Translations under genes and position numbers: made by a program
Part shown: piece by piece, positions 9,320-19,478 of the stretch
How the letters are laid out: each line of letters begins with the position of its first letter
How positions within the stretch are numbered: the first letter of the stretch is position 1
Notes under the pieces: model-generated
Told to the model about the DNA's origin: nothing
The model's input: the letters and a program-made list of their open reading frames with translations, nothing else
The model's database searches: none
DNA from: Pseudoalteromonas sp.
Lineage (GTDB): Bacteria > Pseudomonadota > Gammaproteobacteria > Enterobacterales > Alteromonadaceae
Direction of reading: 5' to 3'
DNA length: 64,000 nt
Assembly (NCBI RefSeq): GCF_018402495.1
Contig: NZ_JAGYIU010000002.1
Location: forward strand, 772,984-836,983

Positions 9320-10678
9320 ATGCCAGAAGCTGTAGAACAAGATATCCCACTGCAACAACTAAAACAGGTGACTAAGTCACTTAATAGTGGTCAATTTGTT
9401 CAAGTTAGGCGTATGCTGGCAAAAACAGCGCCTTGTGATACTGCACTTCTTTTAGAGTCATCCCCCCATAAAATTAGACGAATGCTTTGGCAGCTTGTTG
9501 ACCCTGATGTACAAGGCGATGTGCTTGAAGAGCTTTCTGAAGATGTGCGCTTGGGCATTATTGCGCAAATGGCACCGGAGCATATTGCTGCGGCTACAGA
9601 GGACATGGGACATGATGACTTAGGGGAAGTGCTTCGTAGCCTACCAGACACCGTTTATAAAGACGTTGTTAGTGCTATGGATATTCGAGATAGAGAACGT
9701 GCAACAAGGGCTTTATCTTACCAAGAGCGCTCTGCTGGCGCATTGATGAATATAGATACCGTTACTATTCGTCCTGATGTAACTTTAGATGTTGTGCTGC
9801 GTTATATTCGTCTTCGTGGCGAATTACCAGAAGGTACAGATGACTTATACGTGGTTGATAAACATAATTGCTTTTTAGGTGCCCTATCGTTGAGCACGTT
9901 ATTAACCAACCCACCTGAAAAAATTGTTCAGGACTTAATGGATGAAGACTGTGAATCTATCCCTATTTCAATGGATGAAAGTGAAGTAGCGCAATTATTT
10001 GAGCGTCATAACTGGATATCTGCACCGGTTGTTGATGACAACGCACATTTACTCGGGCGTATCACTATTGATGATATTGTTGATGTTATCCGCGAAGATG
10101 CAGAGCATAGTTTACTTGGTTTAGCCGGTTTAGATGATGAAGAAGATACCTTTGCACCGGTATTAAAAAGCTCTAAAAAACGCTCAGTATGGTTAGGGGT
10201 TAACTTACTTACCGCACTCGCTGCCGCATTTGTAGCCAGCTTTTTTGAAAATACATTGGCTATTTTACCTATTCTTGCTGTACTCAATGGTATTGTGCCT
10301 TCAATGGGTGGGGTCGCAGGTAGCCAGTCATTAACTCTGGTGATCCGCGGTATCGCTGTCGGCCATATAAACCAAACTAACCAACGCTTTTTAATGATGA
10401 AAGAACTGGCTATTGGTGCATTGAACGGCGTGTTATGGTCTTTGCTTATTGCCAGTGTGATTGCGATATGGCAATGGGATTTAATGCTTGGCGCTGTATT
10501 GGCATTTGCTATGTTTATGAACTTAGTTGTTGCCGGCGTGGCCGGTGCTTGCATACCTATTTTGCTTAAAAAAATGAACATAGACCCCGCTTTAGCCGGT
10601 AGTGTGGTACTGACAACTGTGACCGATATTGTTGGTATATTTGCCTTTTTAGGGACCGCTACTTGGCTACTAATTTAA
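9320..10678 (+). CDS. mgtE: Magnesium transporter MgtE
   Basis: Inner-membrane Mg2+ channel gated by cytoplasmic Mg2+. The 452 residues show an N-terminal MgtE_N helical domain (about 30-130), a CBS pair (about 140-255) and a C-terminal five-helix membrane domain (about 285-452). The pore region contains NGIVPSMGGVAGSQSLT. It lies 129 bp after NPr with its own AAGGA ribosome site, so it may be transcribed separately. No Mg2+ riboswitch is visible in the gap. Confidence 0.94.
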   Translation: MPEAVEQDIPLQQLKQVTKSLNSGQFVQVRRMLAKTAPCDTALLLESSPHKIRRMLWQLVDPDVQGDVLEELSEDVRLGIIAQMAPEHIAAATEDMGHDDLGEVLRSLPDTVYKDVVSAMDIRDRERATRALSYQERSAGALMNIDTVTIRPDVTLDVVLRYIRLRGELPEGTDDLYVVDKHNCFLGALSLSTLLTNPPEKIVQDLMDEDCESIPISMDESEVAQLFERHNWISAPVVDDNAHLLGRITIDDIVDVIREDAEHSLLGLAGLDDEEDTFAPVLKSSKKRSVWLGVNLLTALAAAFVASFFENTLAILPILAVLNGIVPSMGGVAGSQSLTLVIRGIAVGHINQTNQRFLMMKELAIGALNGVLWSLLIASVIAIWQWDLMLGAVLAFAMFMNLVVAGVAGACIPILLKKMNIDPALAGSVVLTTVTDIVGIFAFLGTATWLLI

Positions 10679-10710
10679 TACCTGCTATTTTGAGGGAGAA
10701 AAACCAAGCC

Positions 10711-10745
10711 AATAACCAAGCAAACGTTTTTTAGTTGGTTATTTT
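10711..10745 (+). terminator. Probable intrinsic terminator after mgtE
   Basis: A 9-bp stem, AATAACCAA (10711-10719) with TTGGTTATT (10735-10743), has a T-rich loop and is followed by TT. It lies 33 bp after the mgtE stop. The tail is short, so efficiency is uncertain. Confidence 0.5.
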
Positions 10746-10780
10746 CGGTAATTGATCCTGCATTCATACAGTTGTAAATA

Positions 10781-10975
10781 ATACCAATTCGCTTAATTAA
10801 GTGGTCTATTTTGTGGCTGGAAAAACGAGTTGATAGCTAGGCAAAAAATTCGCTATTTAGTTGTTCTAAATGAGAATTTTTTAAAACAGGTAGCGACACG
10901 TTTAGCCCCGCAAAATGATTAAGTATTATTGCGGACTGGTATAAGAAGCTCTTAGCGTAGCAAGCAGATTGGTAT
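10781..10975. repeat. Dispersed repeat, copy A (ATACCAAT...ATTGGTAT ends)
   Basis: The left end ATACCAATTCGCTT and the right end AAGCAGATTGGTAT (10962-10975) are imperfect inverted repeats. The interior shares the blocks CTAGGCAAAA and TAGTTGTTCTAAATGA with copy C at 20327-20488. A second right-end-like block, GCGGACTGGTAT, lies at 10931-10942, as if ends had been duplicated. The right edge runs into the stop codon of the leftward EAL gene. No ORF is inside, so it looks like a MITE-like non-coding element. Confidence 0.6.
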
Positions 10976-13491
10976 TAATGATTTTTTATATATTCTAAGA
11001 GCCTGTTAATAGGCAATGGTTTTGAAAAAACATACCCTTGGATTCTCACCCCTTCAAACTGAGATAGGTGTTTAACCAATGCTTCATTTTCAATACCTTC
11101 TACTATTACTTTTTTGTCTAGATCAAAACACGCTTTAATTATGGTATCTAATAGCTTTTGTTCTTTGGTATTTAAGTGAGCGCCTATTGTAAATTCACGA
11201 TCTATTTTTATGATATTCGCAGGCTGATGAGCAAGATAGGACAAGCTCGAGTAACCCGTACCAAAATCATCTATCGCCACATTGATCCCTGAATCCACTA
11301 ATTCAATTAACTTTTTCTCTATTGATGCCTTTTCTTGAAAAGAAGACTCGGTGACCTCTACCGTAAAATTTTTGTATACGATGTTATTTTGAGCCAATAA
11401 AGCAAGTAAATTACGCGAAAAGTTATCTTTAATAATTTGCTTAGTTGAAAAATTTACTGCAACTGTAAGATTTTGCAGTTGAGGGTATTTTTTAATATCT
11501 TCAATTACCCTGTTTAAAACCTGCTCACCGACTTGGATTATTTGACCAGTTGTTTCGGCAATCGGTATAAATTTAGCGGGTGAAATCCATTCACCGCCGT
11601 GCCGCCACCTAACTAATGCCTCTACGCCTGTAATCACATTGTTAGTTAAACAATGTACCGGTTGGTAGAAAACGTCTAATTCGTTACTTTTAAGCGCACT
11701 TTGTAAGTTATTTCTTATCGTAACTGTTTCATTGTGTTTATCTTCCATAGCCTGTTGATAAAACTGAACTTGATTGCCACCTAGTTGTTTGGCTTTTTCA
11801 AGCGCAATATTTGCCTGCTGAATATTTAGCTGAACATTAAATAAGTCTAGCTGTTTATAACTTGCAGCTCCACCACTTACAGTCAGGTTAAACTCTTGAT
11901 TGTCAATAACATGCACTTCTGAGAGCGCAAGTATCAAGGACTCAATTTTTTGTTCCAATAATTTAGGGGGCATGTCAAAAAAGTATAAAACAAAGCTATC
12001 ATTTGCCCCTTTGGCAATAAGCGCTATATCATTAGTACTTTTTTGTATTCTTGCTGATACACTATTTATCAGTTCATCACTTATTTTATAACCTAGAGAG
12101 TTATGAATAACTTCAAAAAAATCCAATCTCAACATAACCGTCGAAAAATAACTGCTGCGCTTTGCAGCGCTTACGTTTAAAAACTCAGCCTCTAAAGCCG
12201 TTAATTTTAGCAAGCCTGTTAGCTCGTCATGCTTTGCTCCAAATTGAATGATTCGTGATGAATCCGCAACCTGAACAAATATAAATATAAATATAAAGGT
12301 GAGCCAAAGTATTGATTGATCAATTATTGTATCAATTTGCAGGGCTTTATAATCATTGATAAAGCTGTAAACATTATGATCAACCAAATCCATAATATTT
12401 ATTTTTTGAGTGATAAAGTGGTTATAATTTTTACTTAATTCAATAAAACTAGTTTTATTTTCATTGGTATCATCTACCGAAAAATAAATATTGGGTGTTA
12501 ACTCTAAATAGGTATCGTATTGGCTTAAATATTCTAGGTAGCTTTTCTCTAGTAAAAGGTTGATATTTAATAAGTTTAAAATATAAAACCTCTGTTTATC
12601 AACCAATTCTATCGAGGCTAAAAGCATAATAATGGGTGTGTTTGAGTTTAACGTTAATGAGTTTGCCGCAAACTGAATGTCATGCTTATTTTGCTTTAGC
12701 CAGGTTTGTATTGCGGGTTTTTCTAGCATACCTTGTAAGTAAAAATTCTTTGAAAAGGCATTACCTGCCACATAACTAAGTTCATCATCAAGAACCAAAA
12801 CCCCCTTTATTATATTATAGTCATTCGTGTAAGTTCTTTTATCTATGTTGATAAGACGCCTAAATTCATCAAACGTCACGTTATCAACTCGTGCTTTAAT
12901 TCTAGAGAGCGCCTTCTGGTGTGCTTCAATGGATTTATTGATCATTGTTTCTATTAGTGAAACTTTAGATCTGGCATTGGCCTCTTGGTTTTTTACGACG
13001 CTCAATGAGGCTTGATGCCAAACAATAGCGCCAATAAAGACCGCAATAAACGCGACTATCTTTATTTTTTTCATGTCTATTATTTGGATATTCTTATAAG
13101 ACAACTTAACGAAAACAGCGGCAAAAAAAGTAAACAAGAAAACAGGAGATAAAGCTAAGGTAAAAGGATTCGAGTCAATCAGCCCAATATGAAAGCTATG
13201 CTGCATATGAAACCAAAATGACAGTTGTAACACTAAAAAGCACAGTAGGCTTACTACGGCCAGTGACACTCTATATTTTTTTGAACTTGTCTTTAAATTG
13301 AACTTTTGTAACGCTAATAGCGCAATAGTGATTAATAATGAGTTTATGGCTGTTAGAGGGCTAATAACTTTCATTAACTCATAGTTATAAAAAGCAAGCT
13401 CAACCATGCCCAATATAAAAATAGTGAAATGAAAAAAAATAATTGCACTATAAAAAATACTGGCTGCGCTCTTTGTTACCCTAAATTGCAT
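10975..13491 (-). CDS. Membrane GGDEF/EAL protein, probable c-di-GMP phosphodiesterase
   Basis: The 838-residue inner-membrane signalling protein begins with several hydrophobic helices (about 10-170), followed by an extracytoplasmic loop up to about 385 and one more helix. The GGDEF domain is degenerate: its signature site reads GANDS (495-499), so cyclase activity is unlikely. The EAL domain (about 590-838) looks complete, with EAL at 624-626, an Asn in VNFST, TESSF, DDFGTGYSS and EGIEN. It therefore probably degrades c-di-GMP, with the GGDEF part possibly regulatory. It stands alone, downstream of the kinase-regulator pair and in the same direction. Confidence 0.88.
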   Translation of the reverse strand: MQFRVTKSAASIFYSAIIFFHFTIFILGMVELAFYNYELMKVISPLTAINSLLITIALLALQKFNLKTSSKKYRVSLAVVSLLCFLVLQLSFWFHMQHSFHIGLIDSNPFTLALSPVFLFTFFAAVFVKLSYKNIQIIDMKKIKIVAFIAVFIGAIVWHQASLSVVKNQEANARSKVSLIETMINKSIEAHQKALSRIKARVDNVTFDEFRRLINIDKRTYTNDYNIIKGVLVLDDELSYVAGNAFSKNFYLQGMLEKPAIQTWLKQNKHDIQFAANSLTLNSNTPIIMLLASIELVDKQRFYILNLLNINLLLEKSYLEYLSQYDTYLELTPNIYFSVDDTNENKTSFIELSKNYNHFITQKINIMDLVDHNVYSFINDYKALQIDTIIDQSILWLTFIFIFIFVQVADSSRIIQFGAKHDELTGLLKLTALEAEFLNVSAAKRSSYFSTVMLRLDFFEVIHNSLGYKISDELINSVSARIQKSTNDIALIAKGANDSFVLYFFDMPPKLLEQKIESLILALSEVHVIDNQEFNLTVSGGAASYKQLDLFNVQLNIQQANIALEKAKQLGGNQVQFYQQAMEDKHNETVTIRNNLQSALKSNELDVFYQPVHCLTNNVITGVEALVRWRHGGEWISPAKFIPIAETTGQIIQVGEQVLNRVIEDIKKYPQLQNLTVAVNFSTKQIIKDNFSRNLLALLAQNNIVYKNFTVEVTESSFQEKASIEKKLIELVDSGINVAIDDFGTGYSSLSYLAHQPANIIKIDREFTIGAHLNTKEQKLLDTIIKACFDLDKKVIVEGIENEALVKHLSQFEGVRIQGYVFSKPLPINRLLEYIKNH

Positions 13492-13632
13492 ATTTAATAA
13501 TCATCTATTTCATTAAGCCAACCTCTTACCAGTGTAAAAGGATTGATATGTCATTACAATGAAGTAGTAAAAGTAAATAAAAACCCTTTTATCACAAGTA
13601 CACACTCACACATTGAACGAGCTGATCACTTT

Positions 13633-13648
13633 AGGATCTGTTGACCTT
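13633..13648. repeat. Solo end of the lptB-rpoN repeat type
   Basis: TAGGATCTGTTGACCT here matches the left end of the 5430-5737 element apart from one inserted A. It touches the stop codon of the histidine kinase gene, and I find no partner end nearby. It may be a remnant or a chance-size match, since the shared core is about 15 bp. Confidence 0.35.
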
Positions 13649-16600
13649 TAATATAAAGGAAAACGAACATAAAATGTTGCTCCAAGTGTGCTTGATTCAT
13701 CAAAGCCAATACTACCATTCATCGCTTCTGTAAGCTCTTTACACAAGGCTAATCCTAAGCCTGTCCCCCCTTTTTCTTTTGCACTGCTCGCATCCGCTTG
13801 AGAAAAACGCTGGAAAAGCTTGTTTTTAAAATGATCCGCAATACCTACACCTTCGTCTTTAACCGCTATTTCTATGGTTTGCTCAACTTCAGAAACAATA
13901 AGCTGAATTTTTCCACCAGCGGGTGAGTATTTAATCGCGTTTGACAGTAAATTAGCGAGAATTTGCTGGAATCTATGTTCATCAATCAAAATTTGAGCTT
14001 GTTTTAAGGTATCGGGTATGACTAATTCAAGTACCAATTGAGATTTTGTTGCGTAGGTTGAGTGATCTACCACCGCCCTTTCAAGCAGTGGCTTGATCAG
14101 ATTCACCTGCAACTCAAAACTCATTTTACCTGCTATTAATTTTTCTATATCGAGTAAATCATTAATTAAATGCTGTAAGCGCTCAGCATTACTACACGCA
14201 ACGTTGAGTAATTTAACTCCTTTTTCATTAAGCTGACTTATTTGAGTAGCCTGTATTAGCTTTAATGCACCGTTGATTGAGGTCAGTGGTGTTCTAAGTT
14301 CATGACTTATTGTGGAGATGAAATCGTTTTTCATTTGCTGCAAACGCATACGCTCGGTCACATCTTGCACAGAGCCAATCATTAGCATGTCTGGGTTATT
14401 TTCCTCTGGTAACATTTGTGCCAGCTCATGTACCCAGCGTATTTCACCGTCTGGACGAATAATGCGGTGGACAACATCATGTAGCCCTGTATGCTTTGCT
14501 CGTTCTTCACTTTCAAAAACAAGATGTGCATCATCAGGGTGTAAGGTGCTTTTAAATAAAGGCACACTGGGCTGTGTTGTCGCCTCATCAAAACCAAATA
14601 CATCGTATATCATAGATGACCACCATAGCTCACCCGTTTTTAATGATGCTTGCCAATAACCAATTTGCGCCTGCTGAGATGATAGCTCGAGCCGTTGCTG
14701 CGCTAAGTTTAAGTTGTCATTTGCTTGTTCAAGTGCGATATAATGCTGCTTTGTATCTGTAATATCATAAAGATAGCCATGCCAAAGTACACTTTTATCT
14801 GGCATCAGTTCTGGCATCGCCCGACCAGATACCCACGCTATGCTACCATTGCTTTTTTTCACTCGATATTCGTGCTGCCACAAGGTTAAAGTTTCTGCTG
14901 AATGCTCAATACTACTGACTAGATCGGGTAAATCTTGCTCTAAAATCATATCAAAGATTTGATTTGCACTTTGTTTTATCTGCTCAGGTGTTACCTCATA
15001 GATTTTTTTAATATTTGGGCTTGCATAAGGAAAGGCTATACGGCCATCCGGCCATTGCTGAAATTGATAAACAGCTCCAGGTAATTGCGCGGTTAAATTA
15101 AGTAACTGTCTTTTTAATTGCCTTTCATTGGTAACATCTAAAATAAAACCATCTAAATAGCGTACGCTACCATCTTCGTTATATTCAGCCATCCCTCGCT
15201 CTTCCACATAACGGATAGAACCATCTTTGTGGAACACTCTGTAAAGTAACAACCAGCTCGTTTGATTTTGAATTGCTTTACCCATTTCCTCATCAAGATA
15301 AGGTGCATCTTCAGGATGAATTACACTGGCGTAACTTCTTACCTTATTGTTTATAAAATCATCGGCTGGATAGCCTGAAAGGGGGTCAATACTGCCACTC
15401 ATATAGAGCATAGTCCAACTGTCGTCGGCTAAACATCTGTATGTAATCCCCGGAATATTAGACACCAATGCTTGAAATTGATCTCGACTTTGCTGAAGCT
15501 CCTCTTTGATGCACATTTCATCCGTTACGTTTAAGTGACTACCTATCATTCGGATTGGTTTGTTATCTGCTGTCCACTCAATGACTTTACCGATACAACG
15601 CACCCACACTGTTGAGCCATTTTTATGATAATAACGAATAATATTATCAAATGCGGCTTCACCAAGGCTTGTTACATGTTTATCAAATGAGGCAATAACC
15701 TTTGGTAAATCTTCTGGGTATATAATTGCCTGCCATGCAGTGGGGGTATTAGGCATTTCATCCTCTGTATAGCCAAACATTTCTTTGAATGCCGGACTTA
15801 AATACTCAACATCATCTTGTATATACCAATCCCAATAGCCCGCCATCGTTTGTTCTAAAATTTGCTCGTATAACCATTTTTGTTTTTGTAGCTGCTGTTT
15901 ATTTAATTTTTCTTCCGTGATATCTGCATGAGTACCATACATCATGCTTGGCTCACCTGTATCAGTCCAACTCACAACACGACCGCGATCATGTACCCAA
16001 ATCCAGTGACCCTGCTTATGCTTCATCCGACATTGGTAATCATAAAAATCGAGTTCACCGTTAAAATGACTTTTAAGTAAAGCACTCGACTGCGCTAAGT
16101 CATCAGGGTGGGCGAGTGACTGCCATGTTTCAATACTTACAGGCGCAAGCTCATCAAGCGTGTAGCCTAGCATTTGTGCCCAACGCTCATTAAACACCGT
16201 TTCACCTGTTTGTACGTTCCATTCCCACGTGCCAATACGGGTACCCTCTAACACAGAGCGATAACGTAACTCACGCTCAGCAAGTTGTTGATGTGCCTCC
16301 TCTTGTAATCTGTCTTTGATTTCAAGCTCTACTGCATCTGCAAACTCTCTCAACACGTGTTGCTCTTTTTCAGTCAATGAGCGGGGGTGAGAGTCAATAA
16401 CACACAAAGTACCAATAGCTTGTTGGTTATAAAACAAAGTAGCGCCTGCATAAAAACGAATATTTGGCGCTCCCGTCACAAGGGGGTTATCTGCAAATCG
16501 GGGGTCTTGATGGGCATCAGAAATCTGAAAAATACCCTCATTGAAAATAGCGTGGCCACAAAAAGAAATGTCACGAGGTGTTTCGCAAGCACTTAAACCT

Positions 16601-16788
16601 TGTTTCGACTTAAACCATTGCCTATGTTTATCCACGAGTGAAATAAGTACTATTTCTGTACCTAAACACAACTTAACTAAACGCGTTAATCTATCAAAAC
16701 GTTCTTCAACCTCAGTATCAAGTAATTGAGTTTGTTCAAGAGATATTAACCGATGTTTTTCATCTGGCAAATGTTTAGGTGCTTGCAT
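13648..16788 (-). CDS. GAF-PAS(x5) sensor histidine kinase
   Basis: Soluble-looking kinase of 1046 residues with no clear membrane helix. An N-terminal GAF domain (about 20-165, with FCGHAI) is followed by about five PAS/PAC modules of the PAS_3 type, beginning near 172, 300, 430, 565 and 700. HisKA has the phospho-acceptor His829 in STISHELRTP. The HATPase domain carries NAIKYS, DEGVGI and GTGLGL. It follows the response regulator gene with a 4-bp gap, so the two form an operon and probably a pair. The stimulus is unknown; multiple PAS and GAF domains suggest cytoplasmic redox, ligand or light cues. Confidence 0.9.
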   Translation of the reverse strand: MQAPKHLPDEKHRLISLEQTQLLDTEVEERFDRLTRLVKLCLGTEIVLISLVDKHRQWFKSKQGLSACETPRDISFCGHAIFNEGIFQISDAHQDPRFADNPLVTGAPNIRFYAGATLFYNQQAIGTLCVIDSHPRSLTEKEQHVLREFADAVELEIKDRLQEEAHQQLAERELRYRSVLEGTRIGTWEWNVQTGETVFNERWAQMLGYTLDELAPVSIETWQSLAHPDDLAQSSALLKSHFNGELDFYDYQCRMKHKQGHWIWVHDRGRVVSWTDTGEPSMMYGTHADITEEKLNKQQLQKQKWLYEQILEQTMAGYWDWYIQDDVEYLSPAFKEMFGYTEDEMPNTPTAWQAIIYPEDLPKVIASFDKHVTSLGEAAFDNIIRYYHKNGSTVWVRCIGKVIEWTADNKPIRMIGSHLNVTDEMCIKEELQQSRDQFQALVSNIPGITYRCLADDSWTMLYMSGSIDPLSGYPADDFINNKVRSYASVIHPEDAPYLDEEMGKAIQNQTSWLLLYRVFHKDGSIRYVEERGMAEYNEDGSVRYLDGFILDVTNERQLKRQLLNLTAQLPGAVYQFQQWPDGRIAFPYASPNIKKIYEVTPEQIKQSANQIFDMILEQDLPDLVSSIEHSAETLTLWQHEYRVKKSNGSIAWVSGRAMPELMPDKSVLWHGYLYDITDTKQHYIALEQANDNLNLAQQRLELSSQQAQIGYWQASLKTGELWWSSMIYDVFGFDEATTQPSVPLFKSTLHPDDAHLVFESEERAKHTGLHDVVHRIIRPDGEIRWVHELAQMLPEENNPDMLMIGSVQDVTERMRLQQMKNDFISTISHELRTPLTSINGALKLIQATQISQLNEKGVKLLNVACSNAERLQHLINDLLDIEKLIAGKMSFELQVNLIKPLLERAVVDHSTYATKSQLVLELVIPDTLKQAQILIDEHRFQQILANLLSNAIKYSPAGGKIQLIVSEVEQTIEIAVKDEGVGIADHFKNKLFQRFSQADASSAKEKGGTGLGLALCKELTEAMNGSIGFDESSTLGATFYVRFPLY

Positions 16789-16792
16789 TTAT

Positions 16793-17179
16793 TTAGCCTT
16801 TTTGTGCCTTTAAAAATAATTGTTTTAATGTGTCGCCTAATACCATTGGATCAAATGGTTTTTCGATAACGCCTATCGCACCCGCATCAATATATATTTT
16901 CTTTTCAATGGGTTGAATTTTAGCGGTCATAAATACAACCGGTGTGGCGGCTAATGATGAAATTTTTTTCAATTCAATCAAGGTTTGTAAGCCATCCATT
17001 TTTGGCATCATCACATCAAGTAAGATTAAATCCGGCGAAAATGCAACAACCCGCTCTAAAGCAGCTTCGCCACCATCACAGCTCAAAACCTCAAAACCTG
17101 CAACATCAGATAGCGCCATTTCAGCAACAATACGAATACACTCATCATCTTCTACATGCATCACTTTATTAAGATTCAT
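16793..17179 (-). CDS. Single-domain response regulator
   Basis: A stand-alone REC domain of 128 residues with acidic pocket D11/D12, phospho-acceptor Asp55 in LILLDVMMPKMDG, a Thr in VVFMTAK and Lys in EKPFDP. It has no output domain, so it must act by protein contact or as a relay. It lies directly upstream of the GAF-PAS kinase gene with a 4-bp gap and is probably that kinase's partner. Confidence 0.9.
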   Translation of the reverse strand: MNLNKVMHVEDDECIRIVAEMALSDVAGFEVLSCDGGEAALERVVAFSPDLILLDVMMPKMDGLQTLIELKKISSLAATPVVFMTAKIQPIEKKIYIDAGAIGVIEKPFDPMVLGDTLKQLFLKAQKG

Positions 17180-17241
17180 ATTACTTTTACCTTATTTGGC
17201 CACTTATTACGCATATGTTTTAAATTTAAAGCAACAGCTTT

Positions 17242-17449
17242 ATACCCATCTGCTTAGATATGGGGTCTATTTTATCGTTCAGGAAATGGCTCTATAACTC
17301 ACCTAAATTCTAGATAATAAATCTCTTAAGCAGAGTCCCGGTTAACTAAACAGCGTTTTTAAGTTCTCGTTGTCCTAAATAAACACACTTTGACAATGTT
17401 ACACTAAAATTTAATGGGTTAAATTGTTCAAATATATGCAAATTGGTAC
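17242..17449. repeat. Dispersed repeat, copy B (diverged)
   Basis: The left end ATACCCATCTGCTTAGATATGG and the right end TGCAAATTGGTAC (17437-17449) resemble copies A and C. The interior shares GGGTCTATTTTA and CTCTATAACT with copy C, and both end in TTAAATTGTTCAAATAT before the right end. It is longer and more diverged than the others. It fills part of the gap upstream of the response regulator. Confidence 0.5.
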
Positions 17450-17983
17450 CGCCTGATGGTTTTTTAGGCACTCTACTACACTTTAGCATAGCAATTATAT
17501 CAACATACTAGTTGTAGAAGACTTTTTGTTAAAAAGCTTTCTTTTTAATCGTGCGGCAGATCACCACAACGTTGTCGTATTACTTTAGACCCTCTACTAA
17601 TCCACACCATTTTAAGGGGCTAAATCAGACGCTAGCGGCGTTAATAATGATTCATTTAAAACAATCAAAAATTAGTAAGTTTTGATAAACTAAGTTGCTC
17701 TGTGTAACGGCTTGTAAATAAGCTTGATCAGTGTCAAAATATATCCTTTGTTTTTTAACTTAGTGAAAAGGAAGAACGTGTTGCGTATTACGCCGCCCTA
17801 AGTACTGTCCCCCCCCCTATAAAGTCACATAAATAGCGTGACGCACTCTATGCCGTTAAACGGTAGGCTTTATGCCGAAAAAAATATTACTTACTATTAA
17901 CTGACAATACTTAAAAGGTATGGCGATCAGGATGATCAAGCTACCTGTCTGTGTTGCCATTAACTCTATTTAAAAGGTTATCT
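17450..17983. other. Long non-coding stretch upstream of the SulP gene
   Basis: About 530 bp without a credible ORF. It contains a possible FNR-type site at 17724-17737, a run of nine C at 17809-17817, and a small CCGTTAAACGG hairpin near 17852. It must contain the promoter of the sulP-uspA operon. I cannot assign a -35/-10 pair with confidence. Confidence 0.4.
17724..17737. promoter_or_regulatory. Candidate FNR/Anr-type binding site
   Basis: TTGATCAGTGTCAA differs by one base from the FNR consensus TTGATN4ATCAA. It lies about 250 bp before the SulP start, which is far for a classical activator site unless the transcript start is well upstream. The match could be chance in AT-rich DNA. Confidence 0.3.
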
Positions 17984-19468
17984 ATGCTTGAAAAAATGAA
18001 ACTTGAGTGGTTTTCCAATATTAGGGGAGACTTATTAGCCGGTATTGTTGTTGCACTGGCGCTTATACCGGAAGCAATTGCTTTTTCTATTATTGCGGGT
18101 GTTGATCCTAAAGTCGGCTTATATGCCTCATTTTGTATTGCGGTTGTGATTGCCTTTGTTGGCGGCAGACCGGGTATGATCTCTGCTGCAACAGGCGCGA
18201 TGGCACTGTTAATGGTGACGCTAGTAAAAGAGCATGGTTTAGAATACTTACTGGCCGCCACTTTACTTACCGGTGTATTGCAAATTATTGCCGGTTATTT
18301 AAAGCTTGGCAGCTTGATGCGTTTTGTCTCACGCTCTGTGGTTACTGGCTTTGTTAACGCTTTAGCCATACTCATTTTTATGGCGCAACTCCCTGAGCTT
18401 ACCAATGTCACTTGGCATGTCTATGCAATGACCGCCGCTGGTTTAGGTATTATTTATTTGTTTCCTTACTTGCCAGTTATTGGTAAGAGTATCCCCTCAC
18501 CATTGGTGTGTATTGTTGTCTTAACTGCTATTGCTGTGGCTATGGGTATAGATATTCGTACTGTAGGTGATATGGGTGAACTACCCGATACCTTGCCTAT
18601 ATTTTTATGGCCTGATGTTCCGCTAAACCTAGACACCTTGTTAATTATTTTACCTTATTCAATAGGCCTTGCCATTGTTGGTTTATTAGAGTCAATGATG
18701 ACGGCCACCATCGTTGATGATTTAACCGACACCTCAAGCGATAAAAACCGTGAGTGTAAAGGCCAAGGTGTTGCCAATATTGGCGCGGGTTTATTAGGTG
18801 GTATGGCTGGTTGTGCAATGATAGGCCAGTCAATTATTAATGTTAAATCAGGTGGTCGTGGCCGCTTATCTACCTTTGTCGCCGGTACTTTTTTGTTAAT
18901 TATGGTGGTCTTTCTAGATGAATGGTTAAAACTTATTCCTATGGCGGCATTGGTTGCGGTAATGATCATGGTGTCAATTGGTACCTTTTCTTGGAGTTCT
19001 ATTCGTGATCTTAAAACGCACCCACTTTCAACCAATATTGTTATGATTGCTACGGTTGCGGTTGTTGTTGCAACCCATAACTTAGCAATGGGTGTGTTTG
19101 TTGGTGTATTACTATCTGCACTGTTTTTTGCAAATAAAATTAGTCGTTTTATGGTGGTACAGTCACAAACATCTAATGGCAATAAACTCTATACAGTAAC
19201 AGGCCAAGTGTTCTTTGCCACAGCCGATAAATTTGTTGATTCGTTTGATTTTAAAGACGCTGCCGACAATGTCACAATAGATTTAAGCCATGCGCATTTT
19301 TGGGATATCAGTGGTGTAGGCGCACTCGATAAAGTAGTAATTAAATTACGCAGAGAAGGTGCCGAAGTTACTATTAAAGGCATGAACAGTGCAACTCAAA
19401 CCGTGGTTGATAAATTTGCAATTCATGATGATCCCGCTGCCGTAGAAAAAATGATGGCTGGCCACTAA
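17984..19468 (+). CDS. SulP-family inorganic anion transporter with STAS domain
   Basis: Inner-membrane anion transporter, 494 residues from the ATG at 17984. That start has an AAAGG site six bases upstream; a GTG at 17951 would add 11 residues without a good site. The SulP core shows the usual opening with [20 protein letters not shown] and about 10-12 hydrophobic segments. A C-terminal STAS domain (about 390-490) includes the [11 protein letters not shown] strand-helix. Family members carry sulfate, bicarbonate or other anions, and the substrate is not evident here. It forms an operon with the universal stress protein 10 bp downstream, a pairing seen in other bacteria. Confidence 0.9.
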   Translation: MLEKMKLEWFSNIRGDLLAGIVVALALIPEAIAFSIIAGVDPKVGLYASFCIAVVIAFVGGRPGMISAATGAMALLMVTLVKEHGLEYLLAATLLTGVLQIIAGYLKLGSLMRFVSRSVVTGFVNALAILIFMAQLPELTNVTWHVYAMTAAGLGIIYLFPYLPVIGKSIPSPLVCIVVLTAIAVAMGIDIRTVGDMGELPDTLPIFLWPDVPLNLDTLLIILPYSIGLAIVGLLESMMTATIVDDLTDTSSDKNRECKGQGVANIGAGLLGGMAGCAMIGQSIINVKSGGRGRLSTFVAGTFLLIMVVFLDEWLKLIPMAALVAVMIMVSIGTFSWSSIRDLKTHPLSTNIVMIATVAVVVATHNLAMGVFVGVLLSALFFANKISRFMVVQSQTSNGNKLYTVTGQVFFATADKFVDSFDFKDAADNVTIDLSHAHFWDISGVGALDKVVIKLRREGAEVTIKGMNSATQTVVDKFAIHDDPAAVEKMMAGH

Positions 19469-19478
19469 GGAGAATACA

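Noticed and set aside
14382..14603. A second leftward ORF inside the GAF-PAS kinase gene
   Set aside because: It lies fully within a conserved domain in another frame, with no ribosome site of its own; it is a shadow.
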